From contig NC_134025.1 in the NCBI RefSeq assembly GCF_964204645.1, positions 17,390,001 through 17,454,000 on the forward strand: a stretch of DNA of 64,000 nt. Reading direction: 5' to 3'. Each line of letters starts with the position of its first letter. Within the stretch, counting starts at the first letter, position 1. The position numbers were made by a program, and so were the translations under genes. This document shows, in pieces, positions 33,426 through 45,300 of the stretch. Below the pieces are notes generated by a model. It did not search any database, was not told the origin of the DNA, and saw only the letters and a program-made list of their open reading frames with translations. Source of the DNA: Tubulanus polymorphus (lineage: Eukaryota; Nemertea; Palaeonemertea; Tubulaniformes; Tubulanidae).

Positions 33426-36400
33426 CATTATGAGTTTTCCGGTTTGCTCGGCTACCCGTACTGGCGGGGTAGTCTAGAGAGGCTAATGAAAACTCCGGTT
33501 TGCTGAACCACCCCTCTTTGCGGGGATGCGGTATGATGTTTGATCTGACAGTTTCAAGTGGTTAATGGCTGTTTCAAGTGCTTACAACGATGCTTATTAC
33601 TTCGTGGTACATGGTGGTTTAAAAAAAGATTTCATGATAATACGCTCACCGCGTGGGCTTCGTAGAAAGACCACTGCCTGTGGCCTTCCCAAATTTTAAT
33701 TGTCCTGTCCGATTTGGTTTCATCCAATTGAGAGACTGCCTTTTCCAGTTAGGGCATTTTAGGATCACGTCACTCCAGGAAATGACTTAACGCTTTTGGG
33801 CCCCTTCGTCGGTTCCACATGTTTCATTTGAGCTATAGACCACAATGGTGACACCATGATGGTCAGTAACTGACCAATTGAGATATCCCTAAGTCTGACC
33901 ACTTGACTTCGAATTTCGGAAATTTATCATGTAATGTTTGTTTTCAAACCTCTAAGGAATCATCATTGCAAATTCATCACTGACCATCACTGACCACCAA
34001 TGACCAATTCAAACTTCTCGAATATGAAAACGATATACCGCGTTATGGTGTTAAACTAGAAAGGATTCGCCATTGAAAATTCATAAATTGACCATCACTG
34101 ACCACCACTGACCAATTGAAACTTCTTGAAAGAACGATATACCGGTACCGCTTTTGGTGTGAAACTAGAAAGGATTCGCCATTAAAATTCATAAATTGAC
34201 CATCACTGACCACCAGCGAAACTTCTCAAATATCGTGGTCGAATTCGAAAGTGCTTGTCGTCGTATTGCTATTTCTAGAAACCAGCAGAAAGTTTTGCTA
34301 CTGTTTTTGAATGGCGTTGACATGATGGAAATTTATTACCCATAAATGGGTTACACATCTGGATCACAGCACCTCACTTGCCGCAGTGCGTTATTTTCAC
34401 TGCATAGTAATGCTAATACATAAACTTTTTTACTACTTGACTCGAATCATCTGAACAGTACTGCGTTTGAAAACTCAACGAATAGAAAATGTTTGCGGGA
34501 AGCGCCTACAAATAAGTTATAATAAGATTAATTAATCGATGCATGAAAAACAATTAAATCACAAGGTGACTAACACCCGTCTTTCAACCAATCTGCGCGA
34601 TACCAATTAATTAAATCATTAAACGCATTGGGTTCCTAATATTTGAAATCATGTGATACAATAGTTGTTATTTAGACTTGGCCACTTTCATTTCAGAAAA
34701 CCGCGTACTAGACCAGTGGTCACCGAGGCATTAACCATTCCTTCAAGTTTTGAAAATTCGATGGTAACGCGGATTCTTCGCCTCTAAAAACTGTTTCGTT
34801 AATAGTTGTCTTTACATTAAAAGTGTTCATAGGAATTGAAATTTGGAGCGATATCAGTCACAGCTGTAACCCTTTTTCATTGTCAGTTCTTTTTTGGAAT
34901 TCAAGTAGATTAGTGAAAATATCAATGATGAAGTTCACTTATTATATCAAGTACCGTTTTTACTGTCGCATGCGAGTCGAAACAAAACGATCTATCCAAC
35001 TGTATATGTTCGGGTATCACCTGTGATATCCTTCAGTATGTTATGAATATCTTTAAAAATTTGTGTTCTAGTATAATACTCGAAGGTTTAACTATCGGAC
35101 ACATAAAAGATTCGCCATAATCAAAGTTTTTAAGAAAATCTTTCTTCGAGAAAGAAAGATCTTTAAAAGAACGATTGGCGTCAAACTAATCCATAATGGA
35201 CTGTTGTGAATTTATTGAATAATCCACCTGAGAAATTTAAAGATTTCGAAGCGAAATTTATTCATATAAATCAAAAATGCATAAATAACTTGACGTTATT
35301 TGCGGGTCTCATGAAACACTTTCGTGCGCTCTTTTTAAATCTAAAATAGCATAAATACATGCGTGTTTCGTTATAAACAAGGTTAAATTCCAAACGCACA
35401 TGAAATATGGAGCCTGTATCTCACACGATATACACATCTTGAATTTTCTCTAACTACGTAGGCCCTTTCCAAATGGGAATTGTTCAGTTCTTTAACGGCC
35501 GACATTCAGAGGCACCTAAAAAACCGGTTGTATAGCACTTGAGATTTTCAGTGTAGGGCACATCTCACATCGACTCGGCTCGCGGTCGGTGGTTTAATGG
35601 GAACACATCTGGTTGTTACTAGTTTAACAGTTGACGAATTCAGAAAACTTTTTTCAAATGTCTTTGATAACTTTTTAAACATAGTATTCCTCTTAATTAC
35701 ATTTCGCTGATTCCATAGATATTTTTTCATGAAAATTGCTCCAGTTATAACGGATTTAAACATACATGTAAAATGATTATTTTTAAAATATTCAATTTTC
35801 TCCGATTTTGAAGAAATTCTGACACAATATCATCTCCACTCGACACATGATTTTACTTCGGCGCCTTCGAAGGGAGTGTCACTTGTTGTTGAGTTCATAT
35901 TTAGTCAATAAAGAAGATATGCCTGATTCCTTTTTAGAATTTAGATTTCGACGGATATCATCAAATTACTAGAAAGGGACAGCAGCTTTCGGTCATCCGC
36001 AAAAAAATACCTAAAATGCTCTCCTAGGGTTATGGAAAAACATGTCACGAAACATACGGAAAATCCTTTGTTTGGTAGACTGAAATTATTGAACTCTTAA
36101 ATAGCAACATTCAGAAAAACAAAAACATAAGAATATATTCTCGCCCACCCTTTAAAAAAACAACGTGATTTCAATTGAAGATGACACGTAGCCTCATATC
36201 AAATGATATGAACGCAACAGAGCCTATTCATTCTCTTTACGAGGATGGGTCTCCACATTAATAGGATACGATACGAGATTCGTGGGTACGAATGATGAAT
36301 ACAACTGATAAAGCGCCAATTTCACTGATTCTTGCACATAAAGGTGTTTTAGAGTAATCTAGTTAACAGGTGTGTTTTAGGAGTATTTTGAATTTAAACT

Positions 36401-38946
36401 CAAATCGGGGTTCATGACGAATATTGAGCATTCTAGGGCTGGAGCAAGAAACGTGTGGGATCGTCCGCCAATGGTATCACCAAAGAAATAATAAGGAGCC
36501 AGTCCGTGGTGGCTATTGAAAGCGACGACCGCATGTGAATGCATTGATTGAATGACATCTCAAAAGTCAGATTTTATAAAATTGAAGATGATATATGGAT
36601 AGGTTATTCAATATATACTGGTAAAAATGATGCCCAATATGTGATATAAATGTTCAATTAAAAAGTAGAAACCGAATCCATACTTCAGTCTGATATTGTT
36701 ATAACATCAAACACTCGAATTTAATCCTTCGTTAGATTGGTAGCCAGTGTAGATGAGCAAGAATAGTGGTCCCTAATTTTAATGTGGACTGTTCAACAAG
36801 TTGGAGTTTGTGAAGAGATGAATGAGTTTAAAATGGAGTGGAATTTAGATAATACTGTTTGAATGTCTATTACTCAATCTTTTTATTGATCATAAAAAAT
36901 TGTGGTAAAATATTTGACTCTAGGGTTGGTTTTAGATTGTATCTCTCCACGCCAGAGGTAATCACGGATATTGGACTACACAAAATTCCTTGTGTACAGC
37001 TCAACTTTTTAAATCCCTGGAAAAGCTCGCCACGGATATATCTCAGTAATGATTAATTTTCCCACAAATTCTGCCCTTCGAAAAACCTAAACAACCAATG
37101 TACGCTTGCTCTAAGTTTGCCAATGCACTATTGTTACCTTTTCTAGCTATTTGCACTAGCTGTTTGTCGCACTGGTAAACTTACTAACTTTTGGCAACTG
37201 ACCTTAGATCGTGGAATGGTCTCAGGTGACCTGCTGATCCACTCTTTATTTATACTACTAAAGAAATATACAGTATAAGACGTAAAAAGTATATGAACAT
37301 ATTATTTATCTTTATATCGCGATAATTCGTGTACGTATGATTGAAAAACGATATTCTATCGAATCTCATGGTACTTATGATTATTGTGTATTAGCAACCC
37401 TCCACGGATACGAAGCAGCCTAAGTTTACATCCTACCAAAATTATCCTCGGAACTCTCAGCATTATTTCAAGGGTCGGTCTTAGAAAATATACGAAGGAC
37501 GTGTTCACAGGTTAACGAGGCCAAAAATCTTCCCCAAAATTTCAAATTTTTACAAGCAAAGATAATATACTTCATGCTTTTGGTGCAGAAAAAAATACAT
37601 GTCCACAAAATGCAAATTGTGTTTTCAAAGTAAACGATTGAGTGTGGAATTGTTTTGAATTCACGGTTTTCCCATTAACACTCCGGTTTTTTCAATAAGA
37701 TAAGTCAAACTATTGTTGTGATGGCCAGTTGAATACTTCATCATTATATTGAAAGATATGTTATACTTAATGCATCTTTTCTTAGGCCTTAGCTTTCTCT
37801 ATTGGTTAGCGTTGTGATCACTCAAAATTAACCATAAGTTTGAATTCTCACTGATCTACTACATCTCTATAACAAAAATATATTTCATATCAGGCAATTA
37901 GCATTGATCTGTGGTCAGTGGACAGCAGCTACGAAACATTTAAAACTACTACATTATCATTCCATCTATTCATGTATATATAATATGATATGATATCTTC
38001 TTTGTTCAGTTTAAAATTCTTGATCGTAAAAGTTTGACAAGTCTCGCATGTTGGTACCGATACGCACGTTCACGCGAGTGAAATGTGCACGTTACAGGCT
38101 CAAATGCGCACGTTACAATTACAAATGGAAACGTTGTTCGTTCAAAACCCTACGTAAAAATCTTAAGCATTTTAGCGGAATTTCAAAGTTAGCTCGCTAC
38201 ATACAACAAAATCGGACAAGACTTTTTCAAGCGACACATTTAAATGTAAGAGCTAGTAGTACCAACGAAGGATTCACTAAACATATAAATTACTTATGGG
38301 GGTTCTGGTTAGCACTGGTAACTGGTCAGTACTGGTCAAGCATTGGTCAGTTAAACAATTTTTAGATTAATGCCCACATCATATCTAGTTATTTGACACC
38401 AAACAACTTAATTGTTTGCAAACAAATAATTTACTATATGGTCAGTACTGGTCATGCATTGGTCAGTTAAAAGACCATGGTCCACGCCACATTTGTTACC
38501 AAACATGATTGGATTGTGTCGTTTCGAAAATTTATCTGTTGGGCAATTTGTGGTCAGCCCTGGTTCGTTAGGTTCTTATTTTGCGGGCATTTTATCTCGA
38601 ACCACCGAAAGACCGAATCACTAATTAATTCACCAGATCGTTAATTGCTGAAAATGAAGATTAGTGTTTAACTAATAGTCATTGTCTGAACAAAATGTCT
38701 CTGGTATGGGTGCTATGGAATCATGTCCTTAACTGTACACCGTACTGTATATTTGTACTGTATCTTTTTATGTTCACTACTACCGTAATTGACTATGATG
38801 TTTTCAAGTGGTCTTAAGTACCGCTAATAGCCGAAAGTCGTTGATTTATGTGAAATTTACATACAGCGCCACCCGTTGATAGTAAAACTAACCCGAGCAA
38901 TACGGGTGTTAAATAGATACGCTAGCAAACCGGCATTCTCATAATG
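33426..38946 (+). mobile_element. Transposon E, copy E2, complete
   Basis: A 5521-bp element bounded by inverted ends CATTATGAGTTTTCCGGTTT and AAACCGGCATTCTCATAATG, inserted in the 3' UTR of the LINE. It matches both halves of E1 throughout: 33426-36715 with 27725-31388, and the rest with 39009-41844. Compared with E1 it has a shorter minisatellite (two units) and lacks about 590 bp present in E1 at 39468-40054. No ORF of significance. It is presumably mobilised by a transposase encoded elsewhere; I cannot name the superfamily and no clear target duplication is visible. Confidence 0.82.
34060..34200. repeat. 108-bp minisatellite in E2 (contracted)
   Basis: Two units with the GGATTCGCCATT landmark at 34063 and 34172, homologous to the six-unit array in E1. 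Confidence 0.85.
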
Positions 38947-39008
38947 AATGATGTATATGTTGAACATTAAGGATCAATAAAGTTATTTTGAATTTGAATT
39001 TTGAATTT

Positions 39009-41844
39009 GTTATAACATCAAACACTCAATTCAATCCTTTGTTAGATTGGTAGCCAGAGATGAGCAAGAATAGTGGTCCCTAATTTTAATGTGGACTGTT
39101 CAACAAGTTGGAGTTTGTGTAGAGATGAATGAGTTTAAAATGGAGTGGAATTTAGATAATACTGTTTGAATGTCTATTACTCAATCATTTAAAAAATTGT
39201 GGTAAAATATTTGACTCTAGGGTTGGTTTTAGATTGTATCTCTCCCCGCCAGAGGTAATCACGGATATTGGACTACACAAAATTCCTTGTGTACAGCTCA
39301 ACTTTTTAAATCCCTGGAAAAGCTCGCCTCGGATATATCTCAGTAATGATTAATTTTCCCAAAAAGTCTCCCCTTCGAAAAACCTAAACAACCAATGTGC
39401 GCTTGCTCTAAGTTTGCCAATGCACTATTGTTACCTTTTCTAGCTATTTGTACTAGCAGTTTGTCGCAAATAGATTGCATCCTCTATTACAGGAATAAAG
39501 GATACAGCTCTGGGACTCGTTTCTCAAAAGATAGTTTAAATTAACCATTTGTCGGGAATTGTATATAGGCTTATATTACAGTACTATACTATTATATTAC
39601 ATGTACCAAATCAACCAAAACTGTTCAAACTCAAAACCATTCAAATGTCAAAATAATCCTCTCTTTCATAATTGTTGTATATAAGCTCCGAATAAATGTT
39701 CCCAGGCAGTCAGTATACAGTAACCAGGTCTTGTTACGATGTCTCTTACCAATAACCAGAGGATCACAGTACTATTACAGTCGTTCACCAACACCATCAT
39801 CCAATATGATACATGACTAAATACACTGAAAAAGATCAACTATGTACACATTTCAAATTTCAAACCATGTTTTATCATTAGAAAATTACGACACAAAACG
39901 TTCGATCTCTCACTAGAGATAATCTTTTTGAATTTGTACACTGAGTTTTCGTATCGTATTATCGTATTTTCAATTCTCTGCTTTTGAGCCAACAAGTACA
40001 AAGTTATTTTAGCAATGAAAATTTAATTGTCATTATAAATGTTAACTATCCACTGGTAAACTTAATAACTTTCGGCAACTGACCTTAGATCGTGGAATGG
40101 TCTCAGGTGGCCTGCTGATCCACTCTTTATTTATACTACTAAAGAAATATACAGACGTAAAAAGTATATGAACATATTATTTATCTTTATATCGCGATAA
40201 TTCGTGTACATATGATTGAAAAACGATATTCTATCGAATCTCATGGTACTTATGATTATTGTGTATAGAATCAATAATTAGCAACCCTCCACGGATAAGA
40301 AGGAGCCTAAGTTTACATCCTACCAAAATTTTCCTCGAAAGTCTCAGCATTATTTCAAGGGTCGGTCTTAGAAAATATATGAAGGACGTGTTCACAGGTA
40401 AACGAGGCCAAAAATCTTCCCGAAAATTTCAAATTTTTACAAGCAAAGATAATATACTTCATGCTTTTGGCGCAGAAAAAAAATACATGTCCACAAAATG
40501 CAAATTGTGTTTTCAAAGTAAACGATTGAGTGTGGAATTGTTTCGAATTCAAGGTTTTCCCATTAACACTCCGGTATTTTTCAATAAGATAAGTCAAACT
40601 ATTGTTGTGATGGCCAGTTGAATACTTCATCATTATACTGAAAGATATGTTATACCGGTACTTAATGCATCTTTTCTTAGGCCTTACAGCTTTCTCTATT
40701 GGTTAGCGTTGTGATCACACAAAATTAACCATAAGTTTGAATTCTCACTGATCTACTACATCTCTATAACGAAAATATATTTCATATCAGGCAATTAACT
40801 TTGATCTGTGGTCAGTGGACAGCAGCTACGAAACATTTAAAACTACTACATTATCATTCCATCTATTCATGTATACATAATATGATATCTTCTTTGTTCA
40901 GTTTAAAAGTCTTGATCGTAAAAGTTTGACAAGTCTCGCATGTTGGTACCGATACGCACGTTCACGCGAGTGAAATGTGCACGTTACAGGCTCAAATGCG
41001 CACGTTACAATTACAAATGGAAACGTACGTTGATCGTTCAAAACCCTACGTAAAAGTCTAATGCATTTTAGCGGAATTTCAAAGTTAGCTCGCTACCTAC
41101 AACAAAAATCGGACAAGACTTTTTCAAGCGACACATTTAAATGTAAGAGCTAGTAATACTAACGAAGGATTCAATAAACATATAAATTACTTATGGGGGT
41201 TCTGGTAAGCACTGGTAATTGGTCAGTACTTGTCAAGCATTGGTCAGTTAAACAATTTTTAGATTAATGCCCACATCATATCTAGTTATTTGACACCAAA
41301 CAACTTAATTGTTTGCAAAACAAATAATTTACTATATGGTCAGTACTAGTCATGCATTGGTCAGTTAAAAGACCATGGTCCACGCCACATTTGATACCAA
41401 ACATGATTGGATTGTGTCGTTTCGAAAATTTATCTGTAGGGAAATTTGTGGTCAGCCCTGGTTCGTTAGGTTCTTATTTTGCGGGCATTTTATCTCGAAC
41501 CACCGAAAGACCGAATCACTAATTAATTCACCAGATCATTAATTGCTGAAAATGAAGATTAGTGTTTAACTAATAGTCCTTGTCTGAAATAAATGTCTCT
41601 GGTATGGGTCCTATGGAATCATGTCCTTAACTGTACACCGTACTGTATCTTTGTACTGTATCTTTTTATGTTCACTACTACCGTAATTGACTATGATGTT
41701 TTCAAGTGGTCTTAAGTAGCGCTAATAGCCGAAAGTCGTTGATTTATGTGAAATTTACATATAGCGCCACTCGTTGGTAGTAAAAATAACCCGAGCAATA
41801 CGGGTGTTAAATAGATACGCTGGCAAACCGGCATTCTCATAATG
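39009..41844 (+). mobile_element. Transposon E, copy E1, right part
   Basis: The segment resumes E1 after the LINE with the duplicated GTTATAACAT and runs to the inverted end ...CCGGCATTCTCATAATG at 41844. It contains repeated TGGTCAGT motifs (for example near 41218, 41240, 41337) that mirror the ACTGACCA motifs in the left part. It includes a 590-bp block (39468-40054) absent from E2. The frame at 40259-40621 is not conserved as an ORF in E2 (frameshifted), so it is not called as a gene. Confidence 0.8.
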
Positions 41845-42021
41845 CAAACCGTCACAGGATTTTTTCAGACATAGGCACACCTGAAAGAGATTTGAAATCA
41901 CCAGTCAGAGAAATGGAGGTATAATAGATTGTGACTCATCAGTTAGAAAAAAAATATTATAAATTTTGAATCCAGACCAAAACATATCAATACAATACAA
42001 CATCCTGGGCTTGCATTTCAG

Positions 42022-42170
42022 GTGTTAATAGAGGAGGATCAATCAAATGAAAATACTGATGATAATGACTTCAATGGCGGAAACGATGATGATGATGGAG
42101 ATGATGATGATGACGTGGATGATGGAGACGATGACGACGACGACGTGGACGACGACGACGTTATAAAAGA
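42022..42170 (+). CDS. Acidic Asp-rich exon
   Basis: After a good acceptor (GGCTTGCATTTCAG, ending 42021) the frame VLIEEDQSNENTDDNDF continues into a long Asp run encoded by GAY repeats. With the Cys-rich start at 27661 it may form the N-terminal region of one interrupted gene (KDZ-type transposase or another nuclear protein). The Asp tract is low-complexity and could also be a chance microsatellite. Confidence 0.35.
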
Positions 42171-42177
42171 CATCTCG

Positions 42178-42379
42178 AGTCACAAAAACACAAACAAAAT
42201 TTAAGTAATAATGTTTTAGGAACAGATTATTTTGATGATAAACCTCAACAAGTAAAAAAAAACCAGTTTCAAACACTAAATCTATTTCAAATAAACCTTA
42301 CATGGAAAATGTTAGAAATTATATCGATTCACTAGAAATAAAAGATACAATTGATTTTCTTAATTCTAGATTGTTCTAA
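42178..42379 (+). pseudogene. Plus-strand element gene, C-terminal remnant
   Basis: Two short frames, joined by a frameshift in a run of nine A residues (about 42258), encode NNVLGTDYFDDKPQQ and, further on, PYMENVRNYIDSLEIK with a stop at 42377-42379. Composition matches the AT-rich element, not the host. The gene converges on and overlaps the end of the minus-strand gene at 42332. Unidentified. Confidence 0.45.
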
Positions 42380-42805
42380 TTTAATAAAAGTTGGTTTTTT
42401 TATTATTTTATCGATACTTTTATTAGAAGAAATCTTAAAATAATAATCACCTTTCAAATGCCAATAATAATCACCATTTAAATATTTCAAATCTTTTACT
42501 AAATAATTCACACATTTATCTGTTATATTGAGTCCAGATTTTTTTAATATTGGTTTGAATTCATCAGTTAATTCGTCATATTCTAATTCTTTTTTTATTA
42601 AATCTGGATTTTCATTTTCAATGTCCAATCTTGAACGTGCTTTATTAACATATTTATTGGTATCAGGTCTTGCTAAATTAGAATTATATGCTGTTTCATT
42701 ATCGTTACTGAAACTTGTATCATTGAATTCAGGCGGTTGTTCTTCAGTTATACCAGGTTCATCAAAGGTATCCATTCCAATATCTTCTCCACCTTCTACA
42801 TCCAT
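42332..42805 (-). CDS. Acidic element protein, probably truncated
   Basis: 157 residues. The N-terminal third is acidic (DVEGGEDIGMDTFDEPG, EEQPPEFNDTSF) and followed by KYVNKARSRLD, then a Lys-rich region. The start sits in the TAAATG context common to the element (GTAAATGG). The end overlaps the convergent plus-strand remnant, and the last residues look out of register, so the protein was probably longer. An acidic N-terminus with a KYVN.ARSR motif is something I associate with large structural proteins of related elements in cnidarians, but that is from memory and unverified. Confidence 0.5.
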   Translation of the reverse strand: MDVEGGEDIGMDTFDEPGITEEQPPEFNDTSFSNDNETAYNSNLARPDTNKYVNKARSRLDIENENPDLIKKELEYDELTDEFKPILKKSGLNITDKCVNYLVKDLKYLNGDYYWHLKGDYYFKISSNKSIDKIIKKPTFIKLEQSRIKKINCIFYF

Positions 42806-42820
42806 TTACATAATAAAAAA

Positions 42821-44138
42821 TTAAAATTTAAAATATAATATTCCTCCGATTACAATTCCTATACAAGTTAAAGCTAATTTAGTATTTTCATGGGATTTAT
42901 TATCATTAGCAGTTTTAATTATATCATGTTGAATATTATCAGTTTTAATATTTTCTGTAGTATTGTAATCTTTTATTTTAGAATCATTATTTAATTTAAT
43001 ATTCTTAGTTTTAGTTTCTGTTGATTGAATATGTTTTTTATTTTTTTCACCTTCCACTAATTTTGGAGCAGTAATAATCTTTTTATTTATATCATTTAAT
43101 CCAAATGAATTATTTATTGTTGCAGTTTTAATTAGATTATTATAACCAATTATATTTCCCATCTTTAATACTAAATCATTAGAAATAATTAATAGATTAG
43201 GGCCTATACAATAATTTAGTCTTACATGAGATTTATCTAAATAATCTCGCAATGTTTTCTGGAAACGATCTATTTTTATCATTATGAATTGAATCTTCAA
43301 ATAATACTTTGAATTGTTTCTGCGCATCGAATGAAGTGTTATCATTTCCAACTATTGGTGATCTTGTTTCAACTTGCGCGCCTAGAATACATATCAAATA
43401 AGTTCTAATAGATTGATTTATTCTTTGTATACCTGATTTTGTAAAACCATTGCTATTTTCTAAAATGAAATTAATCCAACCATTATTGTTTTGTTGTTGT
43501 ATATTATTATAATATTTTGGTAATTCATTCCAATTGAGTGTTCTTATATCTGTATTTGTCATTATTTTTCCAAATTCTTTAGTATATAATATTCCTAATC
43601 CACCCATTGTACCAATTTTTGCTCTAAAATCATTATTTGAATTAATATTAAATTCATTACATATTTTACAAAACTTAGAAAAATTAATATTATTATTTAG
43701 TTCATTAAAATATTTTGAACCTGGTAAAGGACATTCTAATTCATCTAATATTAATTTTATTTGAAAATATGTATGAAATCCAAAAAGTGATAACATCAAT
43801 GGTAAACTTGGTTTATTCAAATGATCATTCCAACTAATTCCACATCCTGTTGTTGCACAATAAACAGCAAAATTTAATTGGTTCTGCCAATACTTCATAT
43901 TAGATTTTAATAACCATTGTTTTGCCTCATTTAAATTTCAAAAATTAATTGTATACACATGAAATATATTTTCCATCTTAACATTAAGATAATTAGTATC
44001 AGTAACATAAATATATAAATCAATTAATGAATTTAAAACTTCATTTCTATATGTAATATCTTTATTGAAATCTATTGCAGGAATATTATATTTAATTGTT
44101 TTATTATATTGGAAAGCTTTTGGAAAACTATCTACCAT
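42821..44138 (-). pseudogene. Conserved element protein of unknown function, broken
   Basis: One gene of about 440 codons in three pieces. The start at 44138 is in TAAATGG context (MVDSFPKAF). An in-frame TGA lies at 43938-43940, after which the same frame continues through AVYCATTGCGISWNDHL and GSKYFNELNNN. Near 43250 a frameshift leads to the final part (RLNYCIGPNLLII), which ends in a single transmembrane segment (LALTCIGIVIGGILYF). It has IGTMGGLGILYTKE and IRTYLICILGAQVETRSP segments. This is the largest non-integrase protein in the arm and its position suggests a structural role; no capsid fold can be read from sequence alone. Confidence 0.6.
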
Positions 44139-44154
44139 TTATATAATTAAAAAA

Positions 44155-44589
44155 TTAATAATTTCTTAATTCTTTTAATAATTTATCTTGTTCTTCAACT
44201 GTTATATAACCATTTAAACTTATTATATAATCTAGTGTATTTTTCAATTTATTAATTTCTTTTATATTAGTTTTAATTTTTTCTTTATTACTTTTTATAT
44301 TTAATTTTGAACTGATACCAGTTAAACCACTTGAATTTAATCCTAATACACCAATTGATATAGCTAAAGGTGTTAATGGTGAAAATATTGCTAAAAATGT
44401 TATTACAGAACTAATTGTAACTGAACCACTAATAATAAAATAATGTATAATTTTAGATTTTAAATATTTTTTCTTTTTTATCTTTAAGTCATTTTCAAAT
44501 TCTAATATTTGTTTTTCTAAATATATTTTTAATTTAGTTTTATTTATATCATGAGGAATAATATCAATATTATCAACTTTATCATCCAT
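44155..44589 (-). CDS. Small membrane protein with coiled-coil flanks
   Basis: 144 residues, intact. Residues 1-46 are charged and helical (YLEKQILEFENDLKIKKKKY), 47-83 form a long hydrophobic hairpin of two probable membrane segments (FIISGSVTISSVITFLAIF, then PLAISIGVLGLNSSG), and the rest is a Lys-rich coiled coil. Start in AAATAAATGG. Ends 16 bp from the next gene's start. Function unknown; a membrane-remodelling or virion-membrane role would fit but is inference. Confidence 0.6.
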   Translation of the reverse strand: MDDKVDNIDIIPHDINKTKLKIYLEKQILEFENDLKIKKKKYLKSKIIHYFIISGSVTISSVITFLAIFSPLTPLAISIGVLGLNSSGLTGISSKLNIKSNKEKIKTNIKEINKLKNTLDYIISLNGYITVEEQDKLLKELRNY

Positions 44590-44607
44590 TTATTTAGCAA
44601 CAAATTA

Positions 44608-45029
44608 CTAATTAGTAAATCTATACGCTACAAATATAACAATAACTGTTCCTCCTAAAATCCAAATTATTTCATATTTCTGTTGTTCTTTACTTGGGGT
44701 ATAATAATCTGATAATTTAGGTTTGTATAGATGTAATTTTCTTTATTGGTTACCGCGTTATATAAACTCATTGCATCATCAACTGATTGAAAATCTCTAT
44801 GTGAAATCTTCTGATCATATAATTCCTTGTTAATACAATCCATATAGTTTTGTCTCTTTTCTCTATATTCTTCTGCAGCTATATTGTATTTCTCTAATGC
44901 TAAGTTATGTCTTTTTTGTTCTGATAATGATCCATTTTTATCAATATGCTTAAATAAATATCCGCCACCAGTAAATGCTAAAGCGTTAACAATTACCGAT
45001 CCTATAATAGTTATAACTTCAGAAGCCAT
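44608..45029 (-). pseudogene. Small bitopic membrane protein, frameshifted
   Basis: Start at 45029 (TAAATGGC). An N-terminal hydrophobic segment (VITIIGSVIVNALAFTGGGY) is followed by a helical charged domain (EKYNIAAEEYREKRQNYMD) and a frameshift near 44735. The other frame then gives LSDYYTPSKEQQKYE and a C-terminal transmembrane helix (ILGGTVIVIFVAYRF), with stop at 44608-44610. The continuation in the second frame shows that the intact protein had two membrane segments and about 138 residues. Confidence 0.6.
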
Positions 45030-45053
45030 TTATTTAGTAAAATAATTACGCAT

Positions 45054-45275
45054 TTATATGGGAGGAGTATATTTTTGTTTTTCCAAATAATCAATAGTTA
45101 AATTAGATAAAGTAACTGCTAATGTTAATTTTAAAATATCATTTATATCAAATCTATCAACATTAACACTTCCCATTTTAAATACTTTTTTTAATACCAT
45201 TGAATAACCAACAGTTCCAACTGATAGTAATGCTCCATTATATAATCCAGTTATTATCCACTTATTATCACTCAT
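45054..45275 (-). CDS. 73-residue membrane protein
   Basis: MSDNKWIITGLYNGALLSVG begins the protein; hydrophobic stretches at about 8-28 (LYNGALLSVGTVGYSMVL) and 46-62 (ILKLTLAVTLSNLTID) suggest two membrane passes. Start in ATAAATGAG. Intact and tightly packed between neighbours. Its function is unknown. Confidence 0.55.
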   Translation of the reverse strand: MSDNKWIITGLYNGALLSVGTVGYSMVLKKVFKMGSVNVDRFDINDILKLTLAVTLSNLTIDYLEKQKYTPPI

Positions 45276-45300
45276 TTATTTATAAAAAAAATTACTATCA

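Larger units (their letters stand above)
31389..39008 (+). mobile_element. 5'-truncated LINE inserted in E1 (contains E2)
   Basis: The insertion begins in the middle of a non-LTR reverse transcriptase and ends with a GAATTTGAATTTTGAATTTG microsatellite tail at 39008. It is flanked by a 10-12 bp duplication containing GTTATAACAT. The 3' UTR is split by transposon E2 (33426-38946); the tail AATAAAGTTATTTTG after E2 completes the LINE. 5' truncation, a short repeated tail and a target duplication of this size are hallmarks of LINE retroposition. Confidence 0.85.

Noticed and set aside
40259-40621. 120-codon frame in E1
   Set aside because: The homologous stretch in E2 (37390-37730) is frameshifted and has stops; no domain.
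27725-41844. Two simple tandem segmental duplications
   Set aside because: The inverted ends and the GTTATAACAT duplication around the LINE are better explained by nested insertions of two copies of one transposon.
42821-43351. A separate 176-codon gene starting at 43351
   Set aside because: Its first 35 codons are the wrong frame of the preceding gene; the real protein enters this frame by a frameshift near 43250.
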